DNA of 64,000 nucleotides from DASZQY01 sp963843565 (GTDB lineage: Bacteria > Pseudomonadota > Alphaproteobacteria > Rhizobiales > Kaistiaceae): NCBI GenBank assembly GCA_963843565.1, contig CAWJKY010000004.1, positions 434,001 to 498,000 of the forward strand. Direction: 5' to 3'. Each line of letters starts with the position of its first letter. Positions within the stretch are counted from its first letter, which is position 1. The position numbers and the translations under genes are program-made. Positions 27,955 through 35,689 of the stretch are shown in pieces. Below the pieces are notes generated by a model. It was not told the origin of the DNA, searched no databases, and saw only the letters and a program-made list of their open reading frames with translations.

Positions 27955-28100
27955 GGCCCGCGCAGCCTTTCGGCGGGTTGAAGGAACTCGGCAGCCGGCT
28001 GGCGCTCGATCCGCCTCGCGAACTGCGGCTACTTCCTAGAGCGCCTCCGACCAATTGATGAGCTCTCGTGACTCGCGCGTCCCGGCGCCCGCCGACCGTG

Positions 28101-28346
28101 TCACCAACTCTCTACTATGCGGTCGATCACTCGGCGATCTGCCCGCTTGTCGGGCGCCGCGTGCAAGTCTGCCTGCCTTGCTTCCCGCAATATTTTCACC
28201 AACTCATCTTTCGTGCCGCCCTTTGATAGCGCCTCGAATATTCTGGTGGCATAGGTATAATATTCATCCATCGGAGCCTCACCGCGGACACCTAGCGGAT
28301 CCCAGTGATGGTAAAGTATATCTGATATTTTTTCAATCGATTTCAC
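28101..28346 (-). CDS. Likely immunity protein for the HALxRM toxin of cassette C
   Basis: 81 residues starting at a GTG (28346) placed 6 bases after GGAGG and 15 bases after the cassette C stop. It has IEKISDILYHHWDPLGVRGE and DEYYTYATRIFEALSKGGTK, a W-D-P-x-G-V ... DEY-x-Y pattern that I recognise from small proteins encoded next to polymorphic-toxin tips. Very AT-rich compared with the chromosome. Probably binds and neutralises the cassette C tip; not tested. Confidence 0.65.
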   Translation of the reverse strand: MKSIEKISDILYHHWDPLGVRGEAPMDEYYTYATRIFEALSKGGTKDELVKILREARQADLHAAPDKRADRRVIDRIVESW

Positions 28347-28361
28347 GTAGGTCCTCCAATG

Positions 28362-29362
28362 TTACCAAACAGTGACGGCCTCGCCAGTGGGACTCAATAC
28401 GACCGTCGCGCCCGAACCTATATACTTGATGTTGCCATTGGGTTGAGAGATGACGCGGAGGGGGTTAGTGCAGGCATCTATGAGTGCTTGGGGAGTGATA
28501 AGCCTTTCCTGCATTCGACGGAGGGCGTGGGGGGAGATGGAAGTTATATCGGCGAGGCCAATCGTGTCAGTGCGATCGATCGGGTTTCCCGACACATACT
28601 TGTAGAGATTATATGAAGCGTCGTGGTTGTCATAGTATAGCGATCGCAAGAGGTCAGTGTCTCGGCGCCCGGACGATTCGCCCTGGGATGCTGTGGAGCT
28701 AGGCCAAGTCTGGGTCACGATGTTTGCCAATAGGGTGTTTTGCCGATCCGTAACTGCGCGAATCGTCGGGCCCTCCCCCAACGGGTCTCTTGAGAGCCAG
28801 CGCCCGGCGACAGGATCGTAGGCGCGGTAGAGGGTGAGGTCGAGGCCGCTGTCGGCGTTGTGGAACATCCCCGCATAGGTGAAGTCGGTGGTCGGCGCCG
28901 TCACCTGCAGAGGGACGCCATAGGGGTCGTAGCGGAAGGCCGCGGCGCTGGACGTGCTGGCGAACACCCGGCGCACCGTGCCGATCTGGTCGATGCCGTA
29001 GTAGTCCGTCTCGGGCGTGACACCGGGAACGTACTCGCCCTCGGCGAGGTACTCCCGCGTGGTGGCGTTGCTGGCGTCGAGCGCCTGGCAGAGGACGCTG
29101 CCGCACCACAGGTACGAGGTGGTGACCGACGAGCCGCCGCCCGCCGGTATGCTGGTGATGGCGACGCGGCGGCCGAGACCGTCATAGGCGAAGCTGGTCG
29201 CCTTGCCCGGCTCTCCCGGATAGGCGATGCCGACAAGCCGGTTCTCCGCATCCCAGGTGTAGGTGCGTGGGCCGTCCGACGTGAGGTTGCCGTCGGCATC
29301 CCAGGTCAGCGTCTGGCCGGAGAGGTCCGTGAGCTGGTTAAGGGCGTTATAGCTTGCTGTTG
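28362..29362 (-). pseudogene. Rhs cassette C: core fragment with HALxRM (DUF4258/BECR-like) RNase toxin tip
   Basis: Rhs core from ASYNALNQLTDLSG (29362) to RWLSRDPLGE (28778) without start or N-terminus. The tip has LYKYVSGNPIDRTDTIGLAD, then a compact C-terminal domain: HALRRMQERLITPQALIDAC, then NPLRVI, GNIKYIGSGATVVLSP and TGEAVTVW. That layout (HA-x-x-RM-x-x-R/L-I, YxG, VV-x-x-x-G-x-x-VTV) fits the DUF4258/BECR-like toxin domains at CT ends. The tip looks complete; the gene lacks its own start, so expression would need fusion to a full Rhs. Confidence 0.82.
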
Positions 29363-29494
29363 AATACGGCCGCAGCGCCTTTCGCGAGGCGGCGACAAGA
29401 TCGACAGCGACGCCGGCATCCGCCAACGGCCTAAGACACCTGCCACTACACGCGGGCGCGACCCCCTTCGCCTACGACTGGCTCAGCATCGCGA

Positions 29495-29965
29495 CTACTG
29501 CTGAAGAAATATCGGAGTGACCGTACCCAGCTCAGGGATGCCAATAGAAATATCTACTTCGTGAGCTAACTCTTTGTTCTTCTCGCTGACAATATCGTCT
29601 AGTTCCGTCCGATCATCGTCGAAATAGCACCAAATGTGCCACCGAAGCCCGCGAGCTGCCATGGCCGATTTAATGTCGCCGAGATGCGGCCGGACTAACG
29701 TCAACAGGTATGCGATATGGACATTAATGTCACCGCTAGCAATCAAGCCTCCAGATGAGAAGTCAAGAATGCCAGTACGTGCGACCGGAGCCGGATATCC
29801 CGCCTTGGCTGGCCCCGTTTGCTCCCCCTGAGCGACCGCTCTACGGGGAGAGACTGCGAAGAACTTCGAGAACTCGAGGGGAACCAATTGCTCTCCGGAT
29901 ATTCGCAATGTTGCCGAACAACGGCCGCTCGCTCCGGCAAGGTCACTCGTCGTTGAGGTTCCCAA
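29495..29965 (-). CDS. DUF4279-family immunity-like protein
   Basis: 156 residues. I place the start at TTG 29965, 8 bases after GGAGG; the upstream ATG has no site and lies inside the toxin tip of A'. Core motifs are CSATLRISGEQLVPLEFSKF, GILDFSSGG and HIAYLLTLVRPHLGDIKSAM, ending GIPELGTVTPIFL; this matches the DUF4279 layout. The start overlaps the end of the A' tip by 23 bases, so the two were translationally linked. Its toxin is now mostly deleted. Confidence 0.7.
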   Translation of the reverse strand: MGTSTTSDLAGASGRCSATLRISGEQLVPLEFSKFFAVSPRRAVAQGEQTGPAKAGYPAPVARTGILDFSSGGLIASGDINVHIAYLLTLVRPHLGDIKSAMAARGLRWHIWCYFDDDRTELDDIVSEKNKELAHEVDISIGIPELGTVTPIFLQQ

Positions 29966-30126
29966 GGTATCGTCCTCCAAAGAACACATCACCAGATGGC
30001 ACGTGTATTCTTATGCCGTCGGCACCGCCAGTGATGGCGACGCGGCGGCCGAGACCGTCATAGGCGAAGCTGGTCGCCTTGCCCGGCTCTCCCGGATAGG
30101 CGATGCCGACAAGCCGGTTCTCCGCG
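29943..30126 (-). pseudogene. Rhs cassette A': short core fragment fused to the end of a toxin tip
   Basis: About 96 bases of Rhs core (ENRLVGIAYPGEPGKATSFA to GRRVAIT) run in frame into about 28 residues of another sequence, DGIRIHVPSGDVFFGGRYLG then NLNDE and stop at 29943. The latter looks like the end of a toxin domain. An internal deletion apparently joined core to tip and removed most of the toxin, leaving the DUF4279 immunity gene. Confidence 0.75.
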
Positions 30127-30211
30127 CGTCAATCACGGTGACCGCTACGTGTAGGCGCGCCTAATGCGCAGGCTTTGCCAACATACCGACACTGCATCGG
30201 CACCTGTTTGG

Positions 30212-30859
30212 CTACTCGGTCCAGGCTCCATCGCGTCTTAATCTCTGGCTACGCGGATCTCGCTGGGCCTCGCGAAAAAAGCAGTAAGCTCCTGAGAGAA
30301 AGGATCGTGCGCCTCGGAGAGGCCGAAAACCAAACGTGCCGGCCATATAGCCTTTACCAAGGTCTCTTTTAGCCCAGATATGGCCCAGCCCGGCCGCTTG
30401 TTCGAGCAGTTGCCGCGCTTCAGGCAAGCGCCTCCATTCTTTTGGGCCTCGCCAATAGAGTCTTGCAAGCCAGTAGATCGCGGGCGAGTAGTTTCGCTTC
30501 GCGGCCGACTTCAAGGTACTTTCGCCTTCGGCATACCTACCTTGGTTCAGATCGATGGCTGCCAGATGAAACAGCGCCACAAGAGAGCCGCCCTCAGCGG
30601 CTCGCCTGAACCACAATTCAGACTCTTCCAGGTTAGCCGAAACCCCTCCTTCGCCGCGCCTATAGATATTCCCAAGATACACCTGACTCATCGTAGAACC
30701 TCGTGCTGCCAAGGCACGCAAGTCCTTGATGGCCGTTGCAGCATCCACCTCGACCAATCGGTATGCTCGATCAAGCGCAGCCAGGTCCGGTTCAAGCTGC
30801 CAAGGGGTCGGCCCCGCATCGGGCCGCGTGCCCATACCTTGCACCGGGTCACTGGTCAA
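30212..30859 (-). CDS. Sel1-repeat protein, possible immunity partner of Rhs cassette A
   Basis: 215 residues with two to three Sel1/TPR-like repeats: SQVYLGNIYRRGEGGVSANL ... ESELWFRRAAEGGS, then LVALFHLAAIDLNQGRYAEG, then SPAIYWLARLYWRG. The start is a TTG (30859) about 7 bases after AGAGGGA; an in-frame stop lies just upstream. It begins 82 bases after the cassette A stop. Sel1-repeat proteins are found as immunity proteins in some polymorphic-toxin loci, but here that role is an inference. No signal peptide. Confidence 0.6.
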   Translation of the reverse strand: MTSDPVQGMGTRPDAGPTPWQLEPDLAALDRAYRLVEVDAATAIKDLRALAARGSTMSQVYLGNIYRRGEGGVSANLEESELWFRRAAEGGSLVALFHLAAIDLNQGRYAEGESTLKSAAKRNYSPAIYWLARLYWRGPKEWRRLPEARQLLEQAAGLGHIWAKRDLGKGYMAGTFGFRPLRGARSFLSGAYCFFREAQRDPRSQRLRRDGAWTE

Positions 30860-30941
30860 AGACTATTCCCTCTTCTTCTCCGGTGGTGTCAGTCCTAGCG
30901 TCAGCAGTATGATTTCAATTGGAGGAGGTTCCACCATCGGG

Positions 30942-31338
30942 TCAGGGAGTCACTCCCCCTGGATCGCCGCCAAAGTACGAACAATCGAGCATAAATAGAC
31001 TCGCACGCGCGCTGACTATTCTATTACCGCAACTTCGCGCAAGACCTAATGGATCACTCCAGCTCATGGGATTGTCGGCAACGTAAGCATACGACTCGGG
31101 CGTGACGCCGGGCACGTACTCGCCCTCGGCCAGATATTCGCGGGTCGTCGCATTGCCCGCGTCGCGCGCCTGGCAGAGGACGCTGTCGCACCAGAGATAC
31201 GAGGTCGTGACCGAGGAGCCGCCACCGGCCGGCGTGCTGGTGATGGCGATCCGGCGGCCGAGCCCGTCATAGGCGAAGCTCGTCGCCTTGCCGCTGACGC
31301 CCGGATAGCCGATGCCGACCAGCCGGTTCTCGGAATCC
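30942..31338 (-). pseudogene. Rhs cassette A: core fragment with internally deleted tip
   Basis: Core from ENRLVGIGYPGVSGKATSFA to AEGEYVPGVTPE, then a jump to YAYVADNPMSWSDPLGLARS and a short end LDCSYFGGDPGGVTP with a stop at 30942. The core section between VTPE and the tip (about 60 residues in cassettes C-E) is missing. At its upstream end (31338/31339) it abuts, out of frame, the duplicated priA 5' end. No start codon of its own. Confidence 0.75.
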
Positions 31339-31515
31339 CGGATCGTCCCACACGACTCCGACCGCATCGCGGGTGCCGAGCGGCACCTCGACGATGTCGC
31401 CGACCGATATGCCCGGCGGCGCCCGGTAGGTGTAGGGCGCGGCGACCGCCACCGGCCCCAGAACTGAGACGATCGTATCGGCCGCCACTTGTTCCCGAAT
31501 CTCCCCAAATTTGGG
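31339..31515 (-). repeat. Direct repeat, right copy: truncated priA 5' end
   Basis: From the GTG at 31488 the first 50 priA codons are repeated (ADTIVSVLGPVAVAAPYTYR, ISVGDIVEVPLGTRDAVGVV) and then stop at the Rhs junction. Identity to 21644-21820 is high but with about nine differences, so the copies have diverged or came from different strains. Just upstream is the perfect 12-bp palindrome CCCAAATTTGGG (31504-31515). Confidence 0.85.
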
Positions 31516-31587
31516 TGTAAAGATGAGGCCGACGATGGCCTCTGGCCGGCCCAAAGGAAAGCCCGCCCGAAAGGAGACAGTGCCCCC

Positions 31588-32244
31588 ATGCAATTCTTCG
31601 TCGACAGCGCCGACATCAATGAGATTCGCGACCTCGCCACGACCGGTCTGGTCGACGGCGTCACCACCAACCCCACGCTGATCGCCAAGGTCGGGCGGCC
31701 GATCAAGGAGGTCATCGCCGACATTTGCGCCGCGATCGAGGGGCCGGTTTCCGCCGAGGTCACCGCCACCGACTTCGACGGCATGATGCGCGAGGGCGAG
31801 AAGCTCGCCGCCATCGCGCCGAATGTCGCGATCAAGGTGCCGCTCACCTGGGACGGCATCAGGGCGTGCCGGGCGCTGACCGACCGCGGCCACATGGTCA
31901 ACGTGACGCTGTGCTTCTCGGCCAACCAGGCGATGCTGGCGGCCAAGGCGGGCGCGCACTTCATCTCGCCGTTTCTCGGCCGCCTCGACGACGCCGGCCA
32001 GGACGGCATCGAGCTGGTTCAGGAAATCCGCACGATCTACGACAACTTCCCCAAACTGAAGACCATGATCCTGGCGGCCTCCATGCGCACGCCCGCCCGC
32101 GTCAAGCGGGCCGCGATCGCCGGCTCCGACATCGCGACCCTGCCGCCCGAACTGCTGCGCGCGCTGTTCAAGCACCCGCTCACCGATTCCGGTCTGGCGG
32201 CTTTCCTCGCCGACTGGAAGAAGACCGGGATGAGCATCGACTGA
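31588..32244 (+). CDS. fsa: Fructose-6-phosphate aldolase / type-3B transaldolase
   Basis: 218-residue TIM-barrel transaldolase-family enzyme; short members act as transaldolase or fructose-6-phosphate aldolase. It starts MQFFVDSADINEIRDLATTG and has the Schiff-base lysine in NVAIKVPLTWDGI near residue 85 and VTLCFSANQAMLAAKAGA. AAGGAG lies 11 bases before the ATG. Ancestrally it was probably divergent from priA; the Rhs island now separates them. Confidence 0.92.
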   Translation: MQFFVDSADINEIRDLATTGLVDGVTTNPTLIAKVGRPIKEVIADICAAIEGPVSAEVTATDFDGMMREGEKLAAIAPNVAIKVPLTWDGIRACRALTDRGHMVNVTLCFSANQAMLAAKAGAHFISPFLGRLDDAGQDGIELVQEIRTIYDNFPKLKTMILAASMRTPARVKRAAIAGSDIATLPPELLRALFKHPLTDSGLAAFLADWKKTGMSID

Positions 32245-32275
32245 GGGGGGGAGCACCCTCTCCCTCAACCTCCCC

Positions 32276-32310
32276 GTCATGGCCGGGCTTGACCCGGCCA
32301 TCCATGCCAT
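32276..32310. repeat. REP-like inverted repeat, left copy
   Basis: 35 bases, perfectly inverted relative to 32412-32446. The core GGCCGGGCTTGACCCGGCC is itself nearly palindromic. This type of sequence is common and dispersed in Rhizobiales genomes. Confidence 0.85.
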
Positions 32311-32344
32311 GACGGCGCCAACGCACCGCCCGCGGACTCGTCCC

Positions 32345-32398
32345 GCCTAGCGGGCCGTTCTTCTGGCTGGCGAGGATGTACACATAGAACCGGCGCAT
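32345..32398 (-). pseudogene. GIY-YIG endonuclease remnant
   Basis: The first 18 codons from ATG at 32398 read MRRFYVYILASQKNGPLG, the N-terminus of small GIY-YIG nucleases (Y-V-Y-I-L-A-S), after which the gene is lost. It sits between the two 35-bp inverted repeats. Confidence 0.65.
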
Positions 32399-32411
32399 CT
32401 GCTGAATCCAA

Positions 32412-32446
32412 ATGGCATGGATGGCCGGGTCAAGCCCGGCCATGAC
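32412..32446. repeat. REP-like inverted repeat, right copy
   Basis: Exact reverse complement of 32276-32310, 101 bases away. Together they could form a long stem around the GIY-YIG remnant. Confidence 0.85.
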
Positions 32447-32624
32447 GGAAAGGGTCGTGGTCCCGGCCAGGCCTGGCCGCGACGGAAACGGTGGCGCCGG
32501 GCGCCAGCCCGGCCACAACGAAGGTGGTGCGGGGTTCGCGGCGACGGCAAAGGAGGTGGTGCCGAATCAAGCCCAGGGCCCCCCGGTAACGCCTTCGATA
32601 CCGGCCGGGCATAGACTCAACGCC

Positions 32625-33581
32625 ATGTCCCGACTGGCCGACCACCGGCGGCCGCTGATCACGGCCGCACCCGACCTCGCCGACGCGGTGGAGCGCTGGC
32701 AGCGCAACCTCGGCCGCGAGCGGCGCCTGTCGCCCAAGACCCTCGACGCCTACGAGCGCGACGCCCGCCAGTTCCTCATCTTCCTGACCGAACACCTCGG
32801 CGGCTCGCCGAAGCTCGCCGACATGGCGACGCTGACCACCGCCGACATCCGCGCCTTCATGGCGGCACGACGGAACGACGGCGCCGGGTCGCGCACGCTT
32901 GCCCGCGGCATCGCCGGCATCCGCTCGCTGGTGCGCTTTCTGGAAAAGGAAGGCCACGCCAACGGCGCGGCGCTTCGCGCCATCCGGCCGCCGCGCCCGA
33001 AACGCGCCCTGCCCAAGCCGCTTGCCATCGATCTGGCGCGCGCCGTCGTCGACGCCGACAACGGCCTCGACGAGGCGCCGTGGGTGGCAGCGCGCAACGC
33101 CGCCGTGCTGGCGCTGCTCTATGGATCGGGGTTGCGCATTTCCGAGGCGCTGTCGCTGAAGCGCAAGGACGCGCCGGACGATGACGAGGCGACGCTGCGC
33201 GTTCTCGGCAAGGGCGGCAAGGAGCGCGTCGTGCCCGTGCTGCCGGCGGTCGCCGCGGCGATTCACCACTATCTCGACCAGTGCCCGTTCACCCCCGGCC
33301 CCGAGGCGCCGCTGTTCCTCGGCACGCGCGGCGGGCCGCTCAACCCGCGCATCGTCCAGCGGGCAATGCAGAAGATGCGCGGCGCGCTGGGCCTGCCGGA
33401 GACGGCGACGCCGCACGCGCTCCGCCACTCCTTCGCCACGCACCTGCTGGCGAACGGCGGCGACCTTCGCGCCATCCAGGAGCTGCTCGGCCACGCCAGC
33501 CTGTCGACCACGCAGATCTACACCGGCGTCGATACGGAGCGCCTCCTGGCGGTCTACGCGAAGGCGCACCCACGGGCGTGA
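32625..33581 (+). CDS. xerC: Tyrosine recombinase XerC
   Basis: Resolves chromosome dimers at dif with XerD. The N-terminal SAM-like domain (SPKTLDAYERDARQFLIFL) is followed by the catalytic domain with R in GSGLRISEALSL, HALRHSFATHLL (H-x-x-R), the H in LGHASLSTTQIYT and the nucleophilic Y in that motif. 318 residues from the ATG at 32625. A xerC near priA is usual in alphaproteobacteria, so I take this as the housekeeping recombinase and not part of the island. Confidence 0.92.
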   Translation: MSRLADHRRPLITAAPDLADAVERWQRNLGRERRLSPKTLDAYERDARQFLIFLTEHLGGSPKLADMATLTTADIRAFMAARRNDGAGSRTLARGIAGIRSLVRFLEKEGHANGAALRAIRPPRPKRALPKPLAIDLARAVVDADNGLDEAPWVAARNAAVLALLYGSGLRISEALSLKRKDAPDDDEATLRVLGKGGKERVVPVLPAVAAAIHHYLDQCPFTPGPEAPLFLGTRGGPLNPRIVQRAMQKMRGALGLPETATPHALRHSFATHLLANGGDLRAIQELLGHASLSTTQIYTGVDTERLLAVYAKAHPRA

Positions 33582-33591
33582 GGACCCTCCC

Positions 33592-34107
33592 TCAGCTCCC
33601 TTCCCTTTCGCTCAGCCTCTCTACGACCTTCTGGACTTCCGCCTCCACCGGCAGTTCGACCGAGACCACGATCGGATGTTCGTCGGGGGTGGGCGGCTCG
33701 AGGGTCGCGAACTGGCTGTCGAGAAGGCTCGGCGGCATGAAGTGGCCCGTGCGCCCGCCAAGGCGCGCCGCGACAGTCGACTTGCCGCCGTCGAGGAAGA
33801 CGAAGGTTACGCGCCGGCCGGCGGCGGCGCGGATGCGGTCGCGATAGACACGGCGAAGCGCCGAGCAGGCGACGACCACGCCGCCGGGCGCATCATGGAT
33901 GGCGGCGCCGATGGCATCGAGCCACGGCCAGCGGTCGGAGTCTTCCAGCGGAACGCCGGCGGTCATCTTGGCGATGTTGGCCGGCGGGTGGAACTCGTCG
34001 GCATCGCGGAAGGGCACGCCCAGCACCGCCCCGAGGCGCGCGCCGACGGTCGACTTGCCGCAGCCGGCGACGCCCATCACCACGATGGCCTGATCCGATG
34101 CGCTCAT
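33592..34107 (-). CDS. gntK: Gluconokinase
   Basis: Phosphorylates gluconate to 6-phosphogluconate. Walker A GVAGCGKSTVGARLG at residues 12-26, then FRDADEFHPPANIAKM and LKR-type CSALRRVYRDRIR segments as in GntK/IdnK. 171 residues from the ATG at 34107; upstream extension would run into lpdA. It is 10 bases from the convergent xerC stop, and the lpdA stop is about 50 bases upstream. Confidence 0.9.
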   Translation of the reverse strand: MSASDQAIVVMGVAGCGKSTVGARLGAVLGVPFRDADEFHPPANIAKMTAGVPLEDSDRWPWLDAIGAAIHDAPGGVVVACSALRRVYRDRIRAAAGRRVTFVFLDGGKSTVAARLGGRTGHFMPPSLLDSQFATLEPPTPDEHPIVVSVELPVEAEVQKVVERLSEREGS

Positions 34108-34157
34108 GCGGTCCACGCCTGGCGCCTTGTCATCCGGGGGCCACGCACGGCAGCGCC

Positions 34158-35564
34158 TCAGATCCGGATCGGCTGCGACCACGCCGCGAAGGCAGCCTCG
34201 CGCACAGCCTCCGACAGGGTCGGGTGGGCGTGGCAGGTGCGGGCGAGGTCTTCGGCCGAACCGGCGAATTCCATCAGCACCGCCGCCTCGGCGATCAGTT
34301 CGCCGGCGTAGGGGCCGACGATATGGACGCCGAGCACACGGTCGGTCTCGCGATCGGCCAGCACCTTGACGAAGCCGTCCTTCTCGGCGAGCGCCCGCGC
34401 CCGCGCGTTGGCCGAGAACGGGAACTTGCCGGCATGGTAGTCGATGCCGGCCTCGGTCAGTTCCTCTTCGGTCCGGCCGAGCGAGGCGATCTCCGGCGCG
34501 GTGTAGACCACCGACGGAATGATGCCGTAGTTCACGTGGCCGGCCTCGCCGGCGAGAATCTCGGCAATCGCGATGCCCTCGTCCTCCGCCTTATGCGCGA
34601 GCATGGGGCCGCGGACGGCATCGCCGATGGCATAGATGCCGGGCACGCTGGTCTGGAAGGAATCATCGACCGCGACGCGGCCGCGCGCGTCGCGCGCGAT
34701 GCCGACCGCCTCCAGGCCCAGCCCTTCCGTGTAGGCGCGCCTGCCGATCGCGACCAGCGCCACGTCGGCATCGAGCGTTTCGGGCGCGCCGCCCGCCACC
34801 GCCTCGACGGCGACCTTCAGCGCCTTGCCCTTGGCCTCGACCCCGGCGACCTTGCTCGACAGGCGGAAGGTCATGCCCTGGCGGGTCAGGAAGCGCTGGG
34901 TCTGCTTGGCGACCTCACCGTCCATGCCCGGCAGGACGCGGTCGAGGAACTCGACCACCGCCACCTCGGCGCCGAGGCGGCGCCACACCGAGCCCAACTC
35001 CAGCCCGATGACGCCGGCACCGACCACCACCATGCGCGCCGGCACCTGCGCGAGCGCCAACGCCCCGGTCGAGGAGACGACGCGCTTCTCGTCGATCTCG
35101 ACGCCGGGGAGCGGGCTCGACTCGGAACCCGTGGCGATCACGATCGCCTTTGCCTCCAGCGTCTCAACCGCGCCCTTGTCGGGCGTCACGGTGACATTGC
35201 CGGGGGCGGCGATGGCGCCGGTGCCCTGGAAGGCGGTGATCTTGTTCTTCTTGAACAGGTAGGCGATGCCATCGACGCTCGCCTTGACCACCGAATCCTT
35301 GTGGGCCTGCATGGCCTTCAGGTCGAGCTTCGGCGTGCCCACCTTGATGCCGAACGTCTCGAAGCGGTGGCCCGCCAGGTCGAACATTTCCGAGGTGTGC
35401 AACAGCGCCTTCGACGGGATGCAGCCGACGTTGAGGCAGGTGCCGCCGAAGGTCGGGCGCTTCTCGACAACGGCGACGGAGAGACCCAGCTGGGCCGCCT
35501 TGATGGCGCAGACATAGCCGCCCGGCCCCGAGCCGATGACGACGAGATCGTAGGAAGAGGACAA
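34158..35564 (-). CDS. lpdA: Dihydrolipoyl dehydrogenase (E3)
   Basis: FAD/NAD flavoenzyme reoxidising the lipoyl arms of 2-oxoglutarate dehydrogenase. It shows YDLVVIGSGPGGYVCAIKAA, the redox-active disulfide GGTCLNVGCIPSK, NAD-binding VVGAGVIGLELGSVWRRLGA and the C-terminal H-A-H-P-T-L-S-E active site. Start: TTG at 35564, 8 bases after GGGAG, gives 468 residues, the family norm; a further upstream ATG adds 13 unconserved residues. It is downstream of sucA-sucB, the usual grouping. Confidence 0.93.
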   Translation of the reverse strand: MSSSYDLVVIGSGPGGYVCAIKAAQLGLSVAVVEKRPTFGGTCLNVGCIPSKALLHTSEMFDLAGHRFETFGIKVGTPKLDLKAMQAHKDSVVKASVDGIAYLFKKNKITAFQGTGAIAAPGNVTVTPDKGAVETLEAKAIVIATGSESSPLPGVEIDEKRVVSSTGALALAQVPARMVVVGAGVIGLELGSVWRRLGAEVAVVEFLDRVLPGMDGEVAKQTQRFLTRQGMTFRLSSKVAGVEAKGKALKVAVEAVAGGAPETLDADVALVAIGRRAYTEGLGLEAVGIARDARGRVAVDDSFQTSVPGIYAIGDAVRGPMLAHKAEDEGIAIAEILAGEAGHVNYGIIPSVVYTAPEIASLGRTEEELTEAGIDYHAGKFPFSANARARALAEKDGFVKVLADRETDRVLGVHIVGPYAGELIAEAAVLMEFAGSAEDLARTCHAHPTLSEAVREAAFAAWSQPIRI

Positions 35565-35689
35565 GGAAGTAGCTCCCGGGTGACGATTGGGAGAGGATGG
35601 CAAACAGATAACCTCTCCCGCCGCGCCTGTCAGCGCTTATCGGCGCATAGCTGGATTTCGTGGGGACCGCGCCGTAGCGGGCGCGCGAC

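Larger units (their letters stand above)
32245..32624. other. Intergenic mobile debris between fsa and xerC
   Basis: Contains two 35-bp inverted repeats, a GIY-YIG nuclease remnant, and further degenerate GGCCGGGC-type palindromes around 32460-32520. No gene starts here; several open frames run through it only because it is stop-poor. Confidence 0.6.

Noticed and set aside
30942..32009. Single 355-codon frame from inside fsa through the priA copy into Rhs cassette A
   Set aside because: It reads fsa antisense and the priA copy out of frame; only the Rhs part is meaningful.
32625..33581. xerC as the integrase of the Rhs island
   Set aside because: It lies outside the priA repeats, has host-like codon use, and xerC near priA is normal in this group. 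No att-like tRNA repeat was found.
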